From Psococerastis gibbosa (lineage: Eukaryota > Arthropoda > Insecta > Psocodea > Psocidae): a stretch of DNA of 64,000 nt. Under the pieces are notes generated by a model, which saw only the letters and a list, made by a program, of their open reading frames with translations, was not told the origin of the DNA and did not search any database. The translations under genes were made by a program, and so were the position numbers. Location: positions 26,592,855 to 26,656,854 of the forward strand of contig OZ020491.1 in NCBI GenBank assembly GCA_963971405.1, read 5' to 3'. Below are positions 23,409 through 33,572 of this stretch, one piece after another; positions within the stretch are counted from its first letter, which is position 1; the number at the start of each line of letters is the position of its first letter.

Positions 23409-25138
23409 TTATTCCACATGAGGCCAGCCATCAGATCCCCACACCAACGAAGACGCCATCATTACTCTTTGTGGTCCACAAACAGCATTGCCAGGCCACG
23501 CATGATACAGCAAAACATCATTTACCCCATCAACGTCTCTGACCACACTACAATGTCCAGGACCAGTAAAATCCCCAGTCAGACGAATAATAGCATCCCC
23601 CGTTTTCACATATTTCCCTAACGGGGCATCACTCCTCGCCACCCCAATAGAATATTGCGGATCACAAAGACCATTAGCCGTGTAAAACATGTAGAAAAAT
23701 CCATCATCACGAGCGACAACAAAAGGAGCTTCAACAACGTTTCCTTCCCAGGGTAAATCCTGATTTAAAAGCTCGTAAACTTCTCCAGTTTCCAAGTGAA
23801 GCCCATCTTTAGTCAATTGTGTGCCGTAAATCCATGACTCGCCGTGCCAAATGAGGTAAAGGACGCCCTTATCATTGACAATAGTGGCGTCGATAAAACT
23901 TTGTTGAAGAGAAGTGTCTAAGATGAGAGGATACGGTTCGGCTATATATGGACCAAGTGGGTCGTTGGATGTGGCGACTCCGATGCCGAGAAGGTTGGTT
24001 TGCCTGTCGCGTGAGGTAAAGTACAGGTGAAACCTGAATACAATAAAGATGCATCAGATATGCGGTACCGTATCGTAGGGATACCTTAAACCATAGCCCT
24101 CGAGAGACCACGTACCTCTATTACAATCCGGAGCCAAAGCTGCAGTTGTTGTCATAGTTTGTTCCCTAAGACCATGGCATTTGACACCTGTTAGTTTCTA
24201 GAGGATACAGGGCTCTAATTATGAACCAAGGAACCGTAGAAAGAGCCATAATTATACCACGGGTTAAGCACCAATAATGGAGTAATTTCTCTTAAGTTAG
24301 TTCAACTACGACCTATAATTTATTTTATCAGATGCAGGATATCAGAACAGCTCGTCTGAGAACAAGTGGGGATAGAATTGACGTGAAGCGATGACAAGAG
24401 AATGCGGGGATGGAAGAACCATTGGTAGAAAAGGATGGCGAGGAGGAATCTGAAATAGTTTGGACACGTAAAGCGAATAATTTGCAACAGGTACGTGAGG
24501 AAATGGCTGGAGAAAGAGAGGGAGCTCGAAGAATAGGTACAGAAACCAGATAGAGGATGATCTCAGAAGAGTTGGACTGATACCAGAGGAAGTATTGAAG
24601 AATCCGAAGTACAGAGACAGGAGGGGTTGGAGGAGGCTCAGATATCACACTTCGGCAACTTGAGCTGATTACTGTCGACTATGACTATAATGATCATGAT
24701 AACGATGATGATGGTGACAATTCAAGATCGAAACACTCCTAATGTTCTTTATAGTACGAAGGCAATTCTTATCGGGGGTTATGGGAATATGCTCTAACGA
24801 TTTATTATAGTCAATAAATACTCAAACAATAATAAACACCTGTTATTGGTGAAATGCAGTTCAGGAGCCCAAAATTCACCATGAATTGTAGTCCAAGCCG
24901 GTATACTAACTGGGTTAAACACGTAGCCCACGCCAGTCCACGTCTGCAAATCGTTCGAGTAGTATAACTTTATTTTGTTAGGCAGAGTATCCCAGGTTGT
25001 GGTCACAACGTAGTAAGTGCCATTGTGCAGCAATGCGCCGGGATCAGGGTTATCAGCGTTAGGTATAACCGGATTGGAAAATTGGCGCGCTTCAAGATGA
25101 CAAACGAAAACGGATATGATAATAAATAAGCGAAACAT
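23409..25138 (-). CDS. Secreted GH43 glycoside hydrolase, copy 4 (two exons)
   Basis: Exon 1 is 25138-24840 (299 nt) and exon 2 is 24033-23409 (625 nt), with an 806-bp phase-2 intron at the same codon as in copies 3 and 5. The product is 307 aa. Signal peptide residues 1-17 are followed by RQFSNP. Catalytic positions are Asp32 (NPDPG), Asp148 (FIDATIV) and Glu201 (VVEAPF). GPGHCSVV is present. The whole of exon 2 is open from the acceptor (TATTCAG) to the stop, though no ATG lies near its start. The intron contains a LINE 3' fragment at about 24330-24670. A TATAAAA box lies at 25186-25192. DLPWEGNVVEAPFVV replaces the APW of copies 6 and 7. Function as for the family; substrate unknown. Confidence 0.92.
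24330..24670 (+). pseudogene. LINE 3'-end fragment in a GH43 intron
   Basis: Conceptual plus-strand translation contains RRIG, DDLRRVG, KNPKYRDRRGWRRL and a terminal stop, the layout of the C-terminal tail of RTE/CFDP2-like LINE proteins. It has frame breaks, no reverse transcriptase core, and lies inside the intron of GH43 copy 4. Confidence 0.6.
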
Positions 25139-25185
25139 TGTGATAAGTAAGTGGGAACTGAATTGTATCAAAGGAATTGTTTTAG

Positions 25186-25192
25186 TTTTATA
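25186..25192 (-). promoter_or_regulatory. TATA box of GH43 copy 4
   Basis: The minus strand reads TATAAAA about 50 bp upstream of the ATG at 25138. Confidence 0.55.
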
Positions 25193-25593
25193 TCTAAGTT
25201 TGGCGGGATGTGCCTTTATCGCAACCATTATGATCTAGATAGTATTTAAAATCTCAACCATAGCAACAACATCAAATGGTAAGAAATTGCAATAAGTTAA
25301 CATTATAATGGCGTAGGCATAGACGTTAAATAAGATTACAGGGCAATTTGCTGTCCAGAACATCCCAAACACAGCAGTCACGTCCAGTAAAGCAAGGTTT
25401 GATATTCCCCAGTACAGTGGGAAGGACCCATAGTTGCAATTCGTACATCATAAAATAATAGCGCAGAGTTCAAAAAAGAAGGATCCTCTAACATCGTCGA
25501 TCAAGATATTTTAAAAAGACCATGGGAACACTAGCGACTTCAATTTACGGACCAAGTGTGGGGGATTTAGGGCCATAAGTTGTGTCGTGCTTA

Positions 25594-25977
25594 GGCGCCC
25601 ATTCCACCGACCGGCTAGGGCTATTTACAAAAACCGTGACGTGGTAGCAGACATTCAAGACTTAGGTGGCGATTCCACCGACCTCGCATTGCAGAATGCA
25701 AATGACATTGACGGAAATTAGAATTTTTCTTTTTGTAGAAATCTATTAAAATGTTTGTACTTAACATATCCCATGATGCCATTTTTTAATTTTAGTTTGA
25801 TTGTTTGTGATTTTACTGTATGATCATTGATCAATTTTAACTATGGCATAGAGGAAAATAAACATTTCCGTCAATTCTGCAATGCGAGGTTGGTGGAAAC
25901 CCCGCCCAAGTCTTGAATGTCTGCTACCACGTCACTGTTTTTGTAAATAGCCCTAGCCGGTCGGTGGAATGGGCGCC
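25594..25977. repeat. Composite hairpin MITE (A2)
   Basis: Same structure as 14280-14681: outer GGCGCCCATTCC…GGAATGGGCGCC with TTA on both flanks, and an inner hairpin GGTGGCGATTCCACC…GGTGGAAACCCCGCC. Lies between GH43 copies 4 and 5. Confidence 0.9.
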
Positions 25978-26039
25978 TTATTAATTATCCGAGACATGGT
26001 TAATTTATTTCACCCTCGCTGCAAATCAAGACTGCCAGA

Positions 26040-26430
26040 CCTCAGACACCCTCAATGAGAAATGATGACAAGGTGCATTTCCCTTTTCACCAACGGACTT
26101 ACCAAGTTGAATCCATGCTGTGAGCATAGCATATTTCAAACTGCGGCAAACTTGGCAGTGTGCACAGCGTTGGCAGGGGAACATGGGGAGACATGATAAC
26201 GCGCTGAGACTATAACAGTCAGTCTATGTGCGCGTCGAGTCCTGGTCACCTCCGAATTAATCGTGTGACTTTGCCGTGTTCCCCAAGTGGTTGGGAATCC
26301 ACTGTAATCAGGAGGTCCACCCTGTCAGTCAACTCCCTTTTCCCCCAAGGTGAAGGAGTCTGCCCTTAGGGTGCCTCAAGTTAACGAACAGACTCACTCC
26401 CCCCGCCAGGCTGACAGGGTTGCTTAAAGC
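26040..26430 (-). repeat. Dispersed repeat directly upstream of GH43 copy 5
   Basis: Blocks such as CACCTCCGAATTAATCGTGT, AATCAGGAGGTCCACCCTGT and GAAGGAGTCTGCCCTTAGGG match, in reverse, 46745-47040, and more distantly 15460-15590. Its right edge lies within about 60 bp of the GH43 copy 5 start region. Confidence 0.7.
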
Positions 26431-26464
26431 AGTCGTTGGAAGCAAACAAACCTTTTAATAGTCA

Positions 26465-27728
26465 ATGGCCAGATTGACCTTTATTCCAGAAATGCTGTTC
26501 CCTCTAATTCTTCTATCAACCCTCACGGGTTTCTCGTCCGGGCGTCAGTTCCAGAATCCATTAATCCCTGGAGTAGACAACCCCGATCCTGGAGTCCTCC
26601 TCTATAACGGAACATACTATGTCGTAACCACATCATGGGACAAACTACCCAACAAGAACAAAATGTACACTTCCAAAGATTTGCAAAGCTGGGATTTTGC
26701 CGGCTACATCTTTAATGAATCCACCATACCTGCGTTTACAACAACTGAAGGAGAATTTTGGGCTCCTGAACTCTACCACATTAACAACAGGCAAGTAGCC
26801 TACTACTTTGACTGAGACAGGAATACCAGTAAAGTATTTAAGAGACATCATGGCGATTTGTAAAAACTCAGATTTCATATGAAAAATCGATCGAGCTACC
26901 ATTAGGAACTCAGTAGACAGCAGAAAAACATAGTATATGGCTTTGAATAACACCGATTGACCAGTTATGAAAATAAGCGTACTTTCCAAGCCGTACATAA
27001 TGTTGGTCAATCGGAATTAGTAGCATTAGAACGTTGGCACTAAATATTTAAAGTAGGTGGCTCCCACGATCGCTTTAAAAGTATTGGACATTTGGACGGC
27101 GTCACCGATAACTTACCGATACTTCTAAAGAGATCGTGGGAGCATCACTATCAATGTCTTTCCACAAGAAAAATGTATCAAGGGTGGGGATAGAACTAGC
27201 AACCTTTCGGGTGAATGTGGGAGAACTTACCACTAGACTACATACTGACTTATCTAACCATTCCAGATTCTACCTGTATTTCACAGCACATGACAAATAC
27301 ACGAATCACCTAGGTATTGCCGTAGCTATAGCAGACGATCCTCTAGGTCCGTACATCGCTGAGCCTCACCCCGTTCTCCTTGATACCAGCCTCTACCAAG
27401 ACTACATTGATGGAACCATCATAGACGACAACGGTACTATGTACCTGGTATGGCACGGACGGTCATGGATATATGGCGCACAACTCAGCCAAGATGGCCG
27501 CCGACTTGAAACAAACGAGGTAAGCTCAACTAGAATAATAATTATGAATAAGCAAGACCAGGTAGTCTTTCTGGACACCAGCCTCTCCCAAGACTACATA
27601 GATGGAACCATCATATACGACAATGGTACAATGTACCTGACCTGGCACGAACAGCCATGGATATATGGTACATATCCAGCCAAGATGGCCGCTGACTTGA
27701 AGCAAACGAGGTAAGCTCAACTACTGTA

Positions 27729-27800
<72 letters not shown>

Positions 27801-27985
27801 TGAATGAGCAAGGTAGTCCTTCTGGACCCCAGCCTCTACCAAGAGTACATAGATGGAACCATCATAGACGACAATGGTACAATGTACCTGACCTGGCACG
27901 AACAGCCATGGATATACGAGTATGGTACATATCCAGCCAAGATGGCCGCTGACTTGAAGCAAACGGGGTAAGCTCAACTACTGTA

Positions 27986-28018
<33 letters not shown>

Positions 28019-29012
28019 ACAAGCAAGGTAGTCCTTCTGGACACCAGCCTCTACCAGGACTACATAGATGGAACCATCTTAAGCGACAACGGTACTACGA
28101 GTATGTACATGACCTGGCACGAACAGCCATGGATATATGGTGCATATCCAGCCAAGATGGCCGCTGACTTGAAGCAAACGGGCTAAGCTCAACAAGAACA
28201 ATAATTATAAATAAGTAAGGACACCGCCCTCCAGCACCTACTGTAGACTCCTCACTATAGAGATGGAACCATTATAACCTGCGCACTATCATGGATATTT
28301 GTATGTATATGGAGCATAATTCAGTCAAACAAGGCAAAGTGGAGGGGAAAAGTCTGATGTCGAGAATGCCCATGGCCCCATTCCCTACTATTACACACTC
28401 AAATATTGAAACAATATTCGATCCAATAAATATGGTTGTAAGAAAAATCGTAGTAAGCCTACCTAAATTCAGATTCAAATCTAATAATTCAACATAAACA
28501 ATTCGTATATTTTTGTATGTGTAATCAGAATCTGTTAACTGTACATTGTTAGTCTAAAACCTTCTTCATGGACTCTAGTTTATATTAAAGTTATTTAAAA
28601 TTTTATATACTACTAATACAATAGCATTGTTCATTAATAGGTGGTCCAGCTCATTCGAAACGACCTACCATGGGAAGGCGAAGTAACAGAGGGACCCTTC
28701 GTCGTCAAAAGAGGCCGATACTTCTACATGCTCTACTCTGGCAACAGCTTTTGCTCCGACAGATACGCTGTAGGAGTAGCCAGAAGCTTATACCCTTTGG
28801 GCCCGTACGAAAAACTTGGAGATCCTATTTTAATCAGTAATGCTGATTTTAAAGGTCCAGGACATTGTAGCATTGTCAAAGACCTAGATGGAGTTACTGA
28901 TGTAATGCTATATCATGCCTACACCGCTGATGAAGTTTGTGGACCTGCCAGGGTTATGATGGCTGGTACAGTGCTGTGGGGAGGCGACGAATGGCCTTAT
29001 ATGGCAGTTTGA
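26465..29012 (+). CDS. Secreted GH43 glycoside hydrolase, copy 5 (three exons)
   Basis: The only plus-strand member. Exons: 26492-26790 (299 nt; an in-frame ATG at 26465 would add 9 aa), 27267-27519 (253 nt) and 28641-29012 (372 nt), again totalling 924 nt and 307 aa. Intron 1 is phase 2 at the conserved site but has a GC donor (CAG|GCAAGT). Intron 2 is phase 0, interrupting the …ETNE|VVQLIRNDLPWE segment, and is found in no other copy. Signal peptide residues 1-17, then RQFQNP. Motifs NPDPG (Asp32), YIDGTII (Asp about 148) and VTEGPF (Glu about 201) are intact, as is GPGHCSIV. Intron 2 is filled with tandem copies of the end of exon 2. No clear TATA box is visible, unlike the other copies. 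The choice of start and the splicing need transcript support. Confidence 0.9.
27056..27148. repeat. Short hairpin in GH43 copy 5 intron 1
   Basis: GGCTCCCACGATCGCTTTAA and AAAGAGATCGTGGGAGCATC are inverted arms about 90 bp apart end to end. Confidence 0.65.
27178..27262 (-). repeat. SINE family 1 head fragment
   Basis: The reverse complement reads a tRNA-like head with CACCCGAAAGGTTGCTAG and a damaged B box. It matches the heads at 5550, 34790 and 37030. Lies in GH43 copy 5 intron 1, just before the exon 2 acceptor. Confidence 0.55.
27520..28300 (+). repeat. Tandem copies of GH43 copy 5 exon 2 end within intron 2
   Basis: The stretch from GACACCAGCCTCTACCAAGA through the end of exon 2 and its donor recurs at about 27570-27720, 27822-27975, 28037-28190 and, badly decayed, 28225-28330. 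Copies keep the ACTACATAGATGGAACCATC, GCACGAACAGCCATGGATAT and AAGATGGCCGCTGACTTGAA blocks. Donor GTAAGC is kept in the first two extra copies and lost (CTAAGC) in the third. Units are separated by AAT microsatellites. Confidence 0.9.
27727..27799. repeat. AAT microsatellite
   Basis: About 24 AAT units between intron copies of the GH43 exon end. A shorter run (about nine units) is at 27985-28016. Tyrosine- or leucine-rich open frames over it are artefacts. Confidence 0.95.
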
Positions 29013-29104
29013 AATGTTCGCGGAGATCCTATCTTAACCAATGACACTGATTTCATTCATTATTGGAATACAAGAGATTGCAATGTTTTATAATTGAAGA
29101 AAAT

Positions 29105-29425
29105 ACTAAAAAATATTAAAATGTACAGGTAGAATTTTGAAATATAATAATAATAACTTTTATTAATGTGTCTACATTTAAGGGAGAAAAAAAATTGAAA
29201 ACTCACCAAAAATATAGCCGAGGATCAATCTATCGATTTAAATTTCCCGCGCATTTTGCACTCATTTGTTTAAAATAATTGAATCAAGAGCTAACACCTT
29301 GGGGGGTTATTTTAACACCGTCACGTGACACGTTGGGGTTAATTTACAATCCTATCTCCGATGCTAAAATATGAACCTCGCTATTGAGTTAATCACAAAT
29401 CGCCATAATAGAGCTGCAGGCCGAT
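29105..29425. repeat. CTGCAGCC-ended MITE, right-hand part
   Basis: The right end AATCGCCATAATAGAGCTGCAG matches the right end of 14742-15123, and the body (GGGAGAAAAAAAATTGAAAA, then CTCACCAAAAATATAGCCGA) matches about 14985-15030. The left end is not clear. Confidence 0.6.
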
Positions 29426-29761
29426 TGCGTAACACATACTAAAAGGATATAGACTGGTTGTCTGATTACTTTGAAATACAACATTTCCATCAAGCACGTA
29501 TCAAATGAAAAAAATGTTCCTCCCCCCCCCCCCAACCAAAATGCTGGATACGTGCTTGTATAGTACCTACTACCGTTTCTTCTGACTTTGGTTTTTCTTC
29601 ATATCCCGTTCAAAAAAATAAGCTGCCAGCCAACAACAAGGTAGCATCCATCCGATTCTAGCATCACTTACGCTTCCTCCTTTACAGCCACTACGTTTAA
29701 AACTTACGGGAGAAAAAAGTACGCAAATGAATCAACATATAATTTAATTAACCGACACAAT

Positions 29762-30688
29762 TTAGTTAGGAATCATGTAAGGCCAACCATCAGGTCCCCA
29801 ACCAACGGACTGAGACAACATAAGCCTAGGATAACCAATACAAACTTCATTAACACGATAAGCATGGTACACCATAACATCATCAACATCATTAATATCC
29901 TTAACAACACTGCAATGTCCAGGCCCAATCCAGTCATTATCAGACACCAGAATCGGGTCACCTCTCTTCTCATACGGCCCAAACGGATCCCGACTCCTGG
30001 CAACACCCACAGAATACCGAAACCCGCAGAAACCGTTCCCAGAATAGAACATGTAGTACATGTCATCACGCTTCACGATCCAAGGCGCCTCAACAACCGT
30101 CTCCTCCCACGGAAGATCATTCCTCATAACCTGGTGCACCTCGTCGGACGCGAAACTAAGACCGTCCGGGTTGAGAAGCCGGCCGTACATCCATTCCGCC
30201 CCCTTCCAGATCAAGTAACTCTGACCGTTATCCTGGATGTAAGTAGCATCGAGAATGCCCTGGGTTGGGTCCACCTGAAGAGGGCGAGACGTCGGAGTGT
30301 AGGGTCCCAGGATATTGTTGGAGTAGCCGACGCCGATGGTGAGGAGATTCGTCTCGGTATCACGTGAGGTGAAGTAAACCCGGAACTCGTTCGGGGCAAC
30401 TTCGTGGATTTCGGGGGCCCAGAATTCGTGGTCAGGAGCAGACCAAGGGGGGAAGCTTGCCTCGGTAAAGACGTAACCGGCTAAGTTCCAATTTTGGAGA
30501 TCAGTTGATGTGTGGATGGGGTATTTGTTGAAGTCACCACTGGTTGCAGTGGTGACCGCATAATAGACACCGTTGTATTTTTTCACACCTGGGTCTGGAA
30601 CGTCAGCGCCATCGATAACAGGATTGAAAAACTGTCGGGCATCTGCTGCCACGAAGACTAGAGACACGAACAATGGTAACACATACAT
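29762..30688 (-). CDS. Secreted GH43 glycoside hydrolase, copy 6 (intronless)
   Basis: A 308-aa secreted GH43 enzyme in one continuous frame. Signal peptide residues 1-17 before RQFFNP. Motifs: DVPDPG (Asp32), GILDATYI (second Asp, about 146), VVEAPW (Glu, about 200) and GPGHCSVV. FWAPEIHEV and YFTSRDTETNLL match copy 7 closely, as do LIWKGAEWMYGR and the C-terminal SVGWGPDGWPYMIPN. It and copy 7 (2.8 kb apart, same strand) look like a recent pair, while copies 1 and 2 form another intronless pair. TATATAT lies at about 30735-30742 and the ATG has a good context (GCCACCATG). The likely role is hydrolysis of arabinose-containing plant or microbial polysaccharide; the linkage is not determinable here. 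Confidence 0.94.
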   Translation of the reverse strand: MYVLPLFVSLVFVAADARQFFNPVIDGADVPDPGVKKYNGVYYAVTTATSGDFNKYPIHTSTDLQNWNLAGYVFTEASFPPWSAPDHEFWAPEIHEVAPNEFRVYFTSRDTETNLLTIGVGYSNNILGPYTPTSRPLQVDPTQGILDATYIQDNGQSYLIWKGAEWMYGRLLNPDGLSFASDEVHQVMRNDLPWEETVVEAPWIVKRDDMYYMFYSGNGFCGFRYSVGVARSRDPFGPYEKRGDPILVSDNDWIGPGHCSVVKDINDVDDVMVYHAYRVNEVCIGYPRLMLSQSVGWGPDGWPYMIPN

Positions 30689-30734
30689 GGTGGCGCTATG
30701 TACACTAAGCTCATTGGCTTGCCAATGTTCTTTA

Positions 30735-30742
30735 CATATATA
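30735..30742 (-). promoter_or_regulatory. TATA box of GH43 copy 6
   Basis: The minus strand reads TATATATG about 50 bp upstream of the ATG at 30688. Confidence 0.55.
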
Positions 30743-31284
30743 CGGGCAAATTACAAGGACTTATGTATTGAAATGGGGAAGTTTATTTAGATCTAAAACA
30801 AGATTAGATAACGCAAAAGTAAAATATTTAGGCATAGATTAAAGGAGGACAATGGTGGGACTTCAGTTATCAAGCAAACCCCAACGCTATTATATAATCT
30901 TCTTCTTTCTTTTTTGACCAGAAATTTGACAGATACATTTAAGATAAAATAAATAAATTTCCGACAGTACATCATTGACGGCGATGAGCGTGAGCCCATA
31001 TAGCCCTAATGGTCAATGATGGTACTAGGCTTTGTAAACTATCAGGACTAAACCACCAGCCCTTTTAAGGATTCAGCCTTATGGTGGTAGTAGCTCCCGC
31101 TCCCGAATCGTCGCGCACTTCCCCTGGCCTCCCCCCTTTAGTTCAATTAACTCCCTGCATCTAATGACTGCTAACACAAAGGGCAATGTAAGTCCAATTA
31201 GCCCTTTGTTATATTATACTAAGAAAACTAAGGAGGCGCTCTAAATCCATAAATTTGATCAAACGCACATTAGACAAGCTACCT

Positions 31285-31432
31285 ACTGAATGTAATACTG
31301 GCATTAAACTAACTTAGGTTGAAGGGTAACCTTCTTATAACCGAAATTAGAGAACTTGAAAAAAATGGACTAGGAGGGATTCGAACCCACGATCTACGCC
31401 TATTCTTAACCGCTGGACAACCTTCCCTATTT
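31285..31432 (-). repeat. tRNA-derived SINE (family 2), copy 1
   Basis: The reverse complement has a tRNA-like head: TCCAGCGGTTAAGA as an A-box-like block and GTGGGTTCGAATCCC as a B box, then a body shared with 38515-38680 (AACTAACTTAGGTTGAAG / AACTAACTTCGGTTAAAG). Not an intact tRNA. Confidence 0.65.
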
Positions 31433-31526
31433 GTCAATAAGTATAGGTTACGAAAAGTCAAATTTCACATTCAAAAATATTGATCGTAGAACCACAATCG
31501 AGGTGTCATAAATTAGAAATACCAAA

Positions 31527-31675
31527 GGCGGGGATTCCACCGACGTCAATAGTGATAGTAATGGTGGTACTGACGTGATTGGCGTGGTAGCAGACATTAA
31601 ATACAGTCTTAAAATGTCTGCTACCACGTCAATATCACCAGTACTATCACTATTGACGCCGGTGGAAACCCCGCC
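31527..31675. repeat. GGCGG hairpin MITE (H4)
   Basis: Ends GGCGGGGATTCCACC and GGTGGAAACCCCGCC. Arm-specific inverted block GACGTCAATAGTGATAGTA, and a core GGCGTGGTAGCAGACATTAA with its inverse. 149 bp. Confidence 0.9.
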
Positions 31676-32080
31676 TAATATGTTTCCTTGCTTTGATTCT
31701 ATTGCTACATTTTAGGCCTGAGCTGCAGGCTACTAGAGGGGTAGCAGATGGAGGATACCATACCACCAGATACGATACGGTGGCTATCTGCAAATATAAA
31801 GCGGATAAGCAGTCCCCGAACAAACAGCGGCATAATCAAAGGGTTTGCTGGTGGCAAGTCTGGTGGTATATACAAGCTTGTATAGAACAAGCCACAGTAT
31901 CCCGAGGATGACTATGTGACGGGGGGGGGGGGGGGGCGAATAGTTGCCGCCACTAAATAAGCGACGACCACTACTAGGGCACTCATTTGCCCTGAGGTTG
32001 GGCCCCAAAGGAACTCAATGAAGAGTCAACGGCATCATAAGGACGCAAGAGGCAACAGGAAACGACTGCACTACAATTAC

Positions 32081-32201
32081 GGCGGCAATTCCACCGGCCT
32101 CGTTTTGCATAATGCACGTGACATTGACGTGGTAGCAGATATTAAAGACTTTTTAATGATGTCTGTGCATTATGCATAACGAGGTCGGTGGAATTGCCGC
32201 C
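32081..32201. repeat. GGCGG hairpin MITE (H5)
   Basis: Ends GGCGGCAATTCCACCGGCCT and AGGTCGGTGGAATTGCCGCC-like, flanked by TAC on both sides. Arm block TTTTGCATAATGCA with its inverse, and core GACGTGGTAGCAGATATTAA on the left only, so the right arm has lost part. 121 bp. Confidence 0.9.
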
Positions 32202-32586
32202 TACCTAGCATAGTCATCATGACTAAGTGCATTCGACACTCTACATACTTAACTTCGGTATATTTTCTTAAATATAAGTCTAACTTTAGAGGACCATTAA
32301 ACATAGGAGAAAATTATTTTGACGCCCAAGTGTTACATGTATTGATAAGCCATTAAACAAGAAATCTAATCCAATCAAAAACTCATATTCGCAAAAAAAA
32401 AAAATGCAGATAGACCCTATATAGACATTATATTTCTACGTAGAAAAATTGGAGTACTGCTTTCCCTTAATTTCCTACTTTCCCTTAGGGTAAGCCAAAC
32501 GCAGTGAATAACTATCATAAGCATAAATTAGCAAAAGCAATGAGTTGAGAAAAACATCAATAAACGTATAAAAAAAATTATCACAG

Positions 32587-33516
32587 TTAGTTAGGAATCA
32601 TAAAGGGCCACCCATCGTCACCCCAGCCGACAGACTGTGACAGCACAAGCCTGGGAAATGGGTCGCACACCTCACCTTCTCGATAAGCATGGTATACCAT
32701 CACGTCATCTACATCGTTCATATCTTTCACAACACTGCAATGACCAGGCCCGATCCAACCTCCACCAGTTCTCAGGATCGGGTCCCCCTTCTTCTCATAC
32801 GGCCCCAGCGGATTACGGCTCCTGGCAACACCCACAGCATACCTGTCCCCACAAAAACCATTCCCAGAGTAAAACATGTAGAACGTATCACCACGTTTCA
32901 CAAACCACGGAGCTTCAATAACCGCCTCCTCCCATGGAAGATCGTTTCGCATCACTTGAACCGGAAGATCTTCGTTTATGAAGCTTAAACCGTCCGGCGT
33001 CAGGATACGACCGTACATCCACTCGGCGCCCTTCCAGATCAAATACTTCACGCCGTTGTCCTGGATAACAGTAGCGTCGAGAATACCCTGATTTAAATCA
33101 AGCTCCAGAGGACGTGGTGTCACCGTGTAAGGTCCTAGAATGTTGTTCGAGAATCCAACACCGATAGCGAGGAGGTTCGTCTCTATATCGCGGGTAGTGA
33201 AGTAAACCCGGAACTCATTTTCACCAATCTGGTGAATTTCGGGTGCCCAAAACTCGTGGTCTGGTGCGGACCACACGGGGAAATTGGCTTGGGTGAAAAC
33301 GAACCCGGCAAAGTTCCAATTCTGCAGATCGGTGGAAGTGTGAATGGGGTATTTCTCCCATTCGCGGTTGTTGGTGGTTGTAACGGCGTAATAGACGCCG
33401 TTATACTTGATAACGCCGGGGTCTGGATAATCGGCACCACCCAGAACGGGATTGTTAAACTGGCGCGCCTCAGTCAGGCCAAGCGTTAAGGCAACCGCGA
33501 CTATTAGAAGTTTCAT
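32587..33516 (-). CDS. Secreted GH43 glycoside hydrolase, copy 7 (intronless)
   Basis: A 309-aa secreted GH43 enzyme. Signal peptide residues 1-17 before RQFNNP. Catalytic motifs are DYPDPG (Asp32), GILDATVI (second Asp, about 146) and VIEAPW (Glu, about 201), with GPGHCSVV and FWAPEIHQI. Uninterrupted frame. LIWKGAEWMYGRIL and SVGWGDDGWPFMIPN show it is the closest relative of copy 6. A TATTTAAA box at 33564-33572 lies about 50 bp upstream of the ATG. It is the right-hand end of the cluster, and the next host gene (flightless-1 exons) begins 1.6 kb further right on the same strand, pointing toward it. Confidence 0.94.
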   Translation of the reverse strand: MKLLIVAVALTLGLTEARQFNNPVLGGADYPDPGVIKYNGVYYAVTTTNNREWEKYPIHTSTDLQNWNFAGFVFTQANFPVWSAPDHEFWAPEIHQIGENEFRVYFTTRDIETNLLAIGVGFSNNILGPYTVTPRPLELDLNQGILDATVIQDNGVKYLIWKGAEWMYGRILTPDGLSFINEDLPVQVMRNDLPWEEAVIEAPWFVKRGDTFYMFYSGNGFCGDRYAVGVARSRNPLGPYEKKGDPILRTGGGWIGPGHCSVVKDMNDVDDVMVYHAYREGEVCDPFPRLVLSQSVGWGDDGWPFMIPN

Positions 33517-33563
33517 TGTGTAGGGCGCGGGCCAACTGCACTGAAAGGGCTCGTTTGCAGCCG

Positions 33564-33572
33564 TTTAAATAA
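33564..33572 (-). promoter_or_regulatory. TATA-like box of GH43 copy 7
   Basis: The minus strand reads TTATTTAAA about 50 bp upstream of the ATG at 33516. Confidence 0.45.

Noticed and set aside
27611..28044. Tyrosine- or leucine-rich reading frames on the minus strand
   Set aside because: They are translations of the AAT microsatellites and the duplicated exon ends.
31370..31430. A minus-strand tRNA gene with GGGTTCGAATCCC
   Set aside because: The T arm is good but the rest is too short and unpaired, and a decayed relative with the same flanking body lies at 38515-38680, so it is a SINE.
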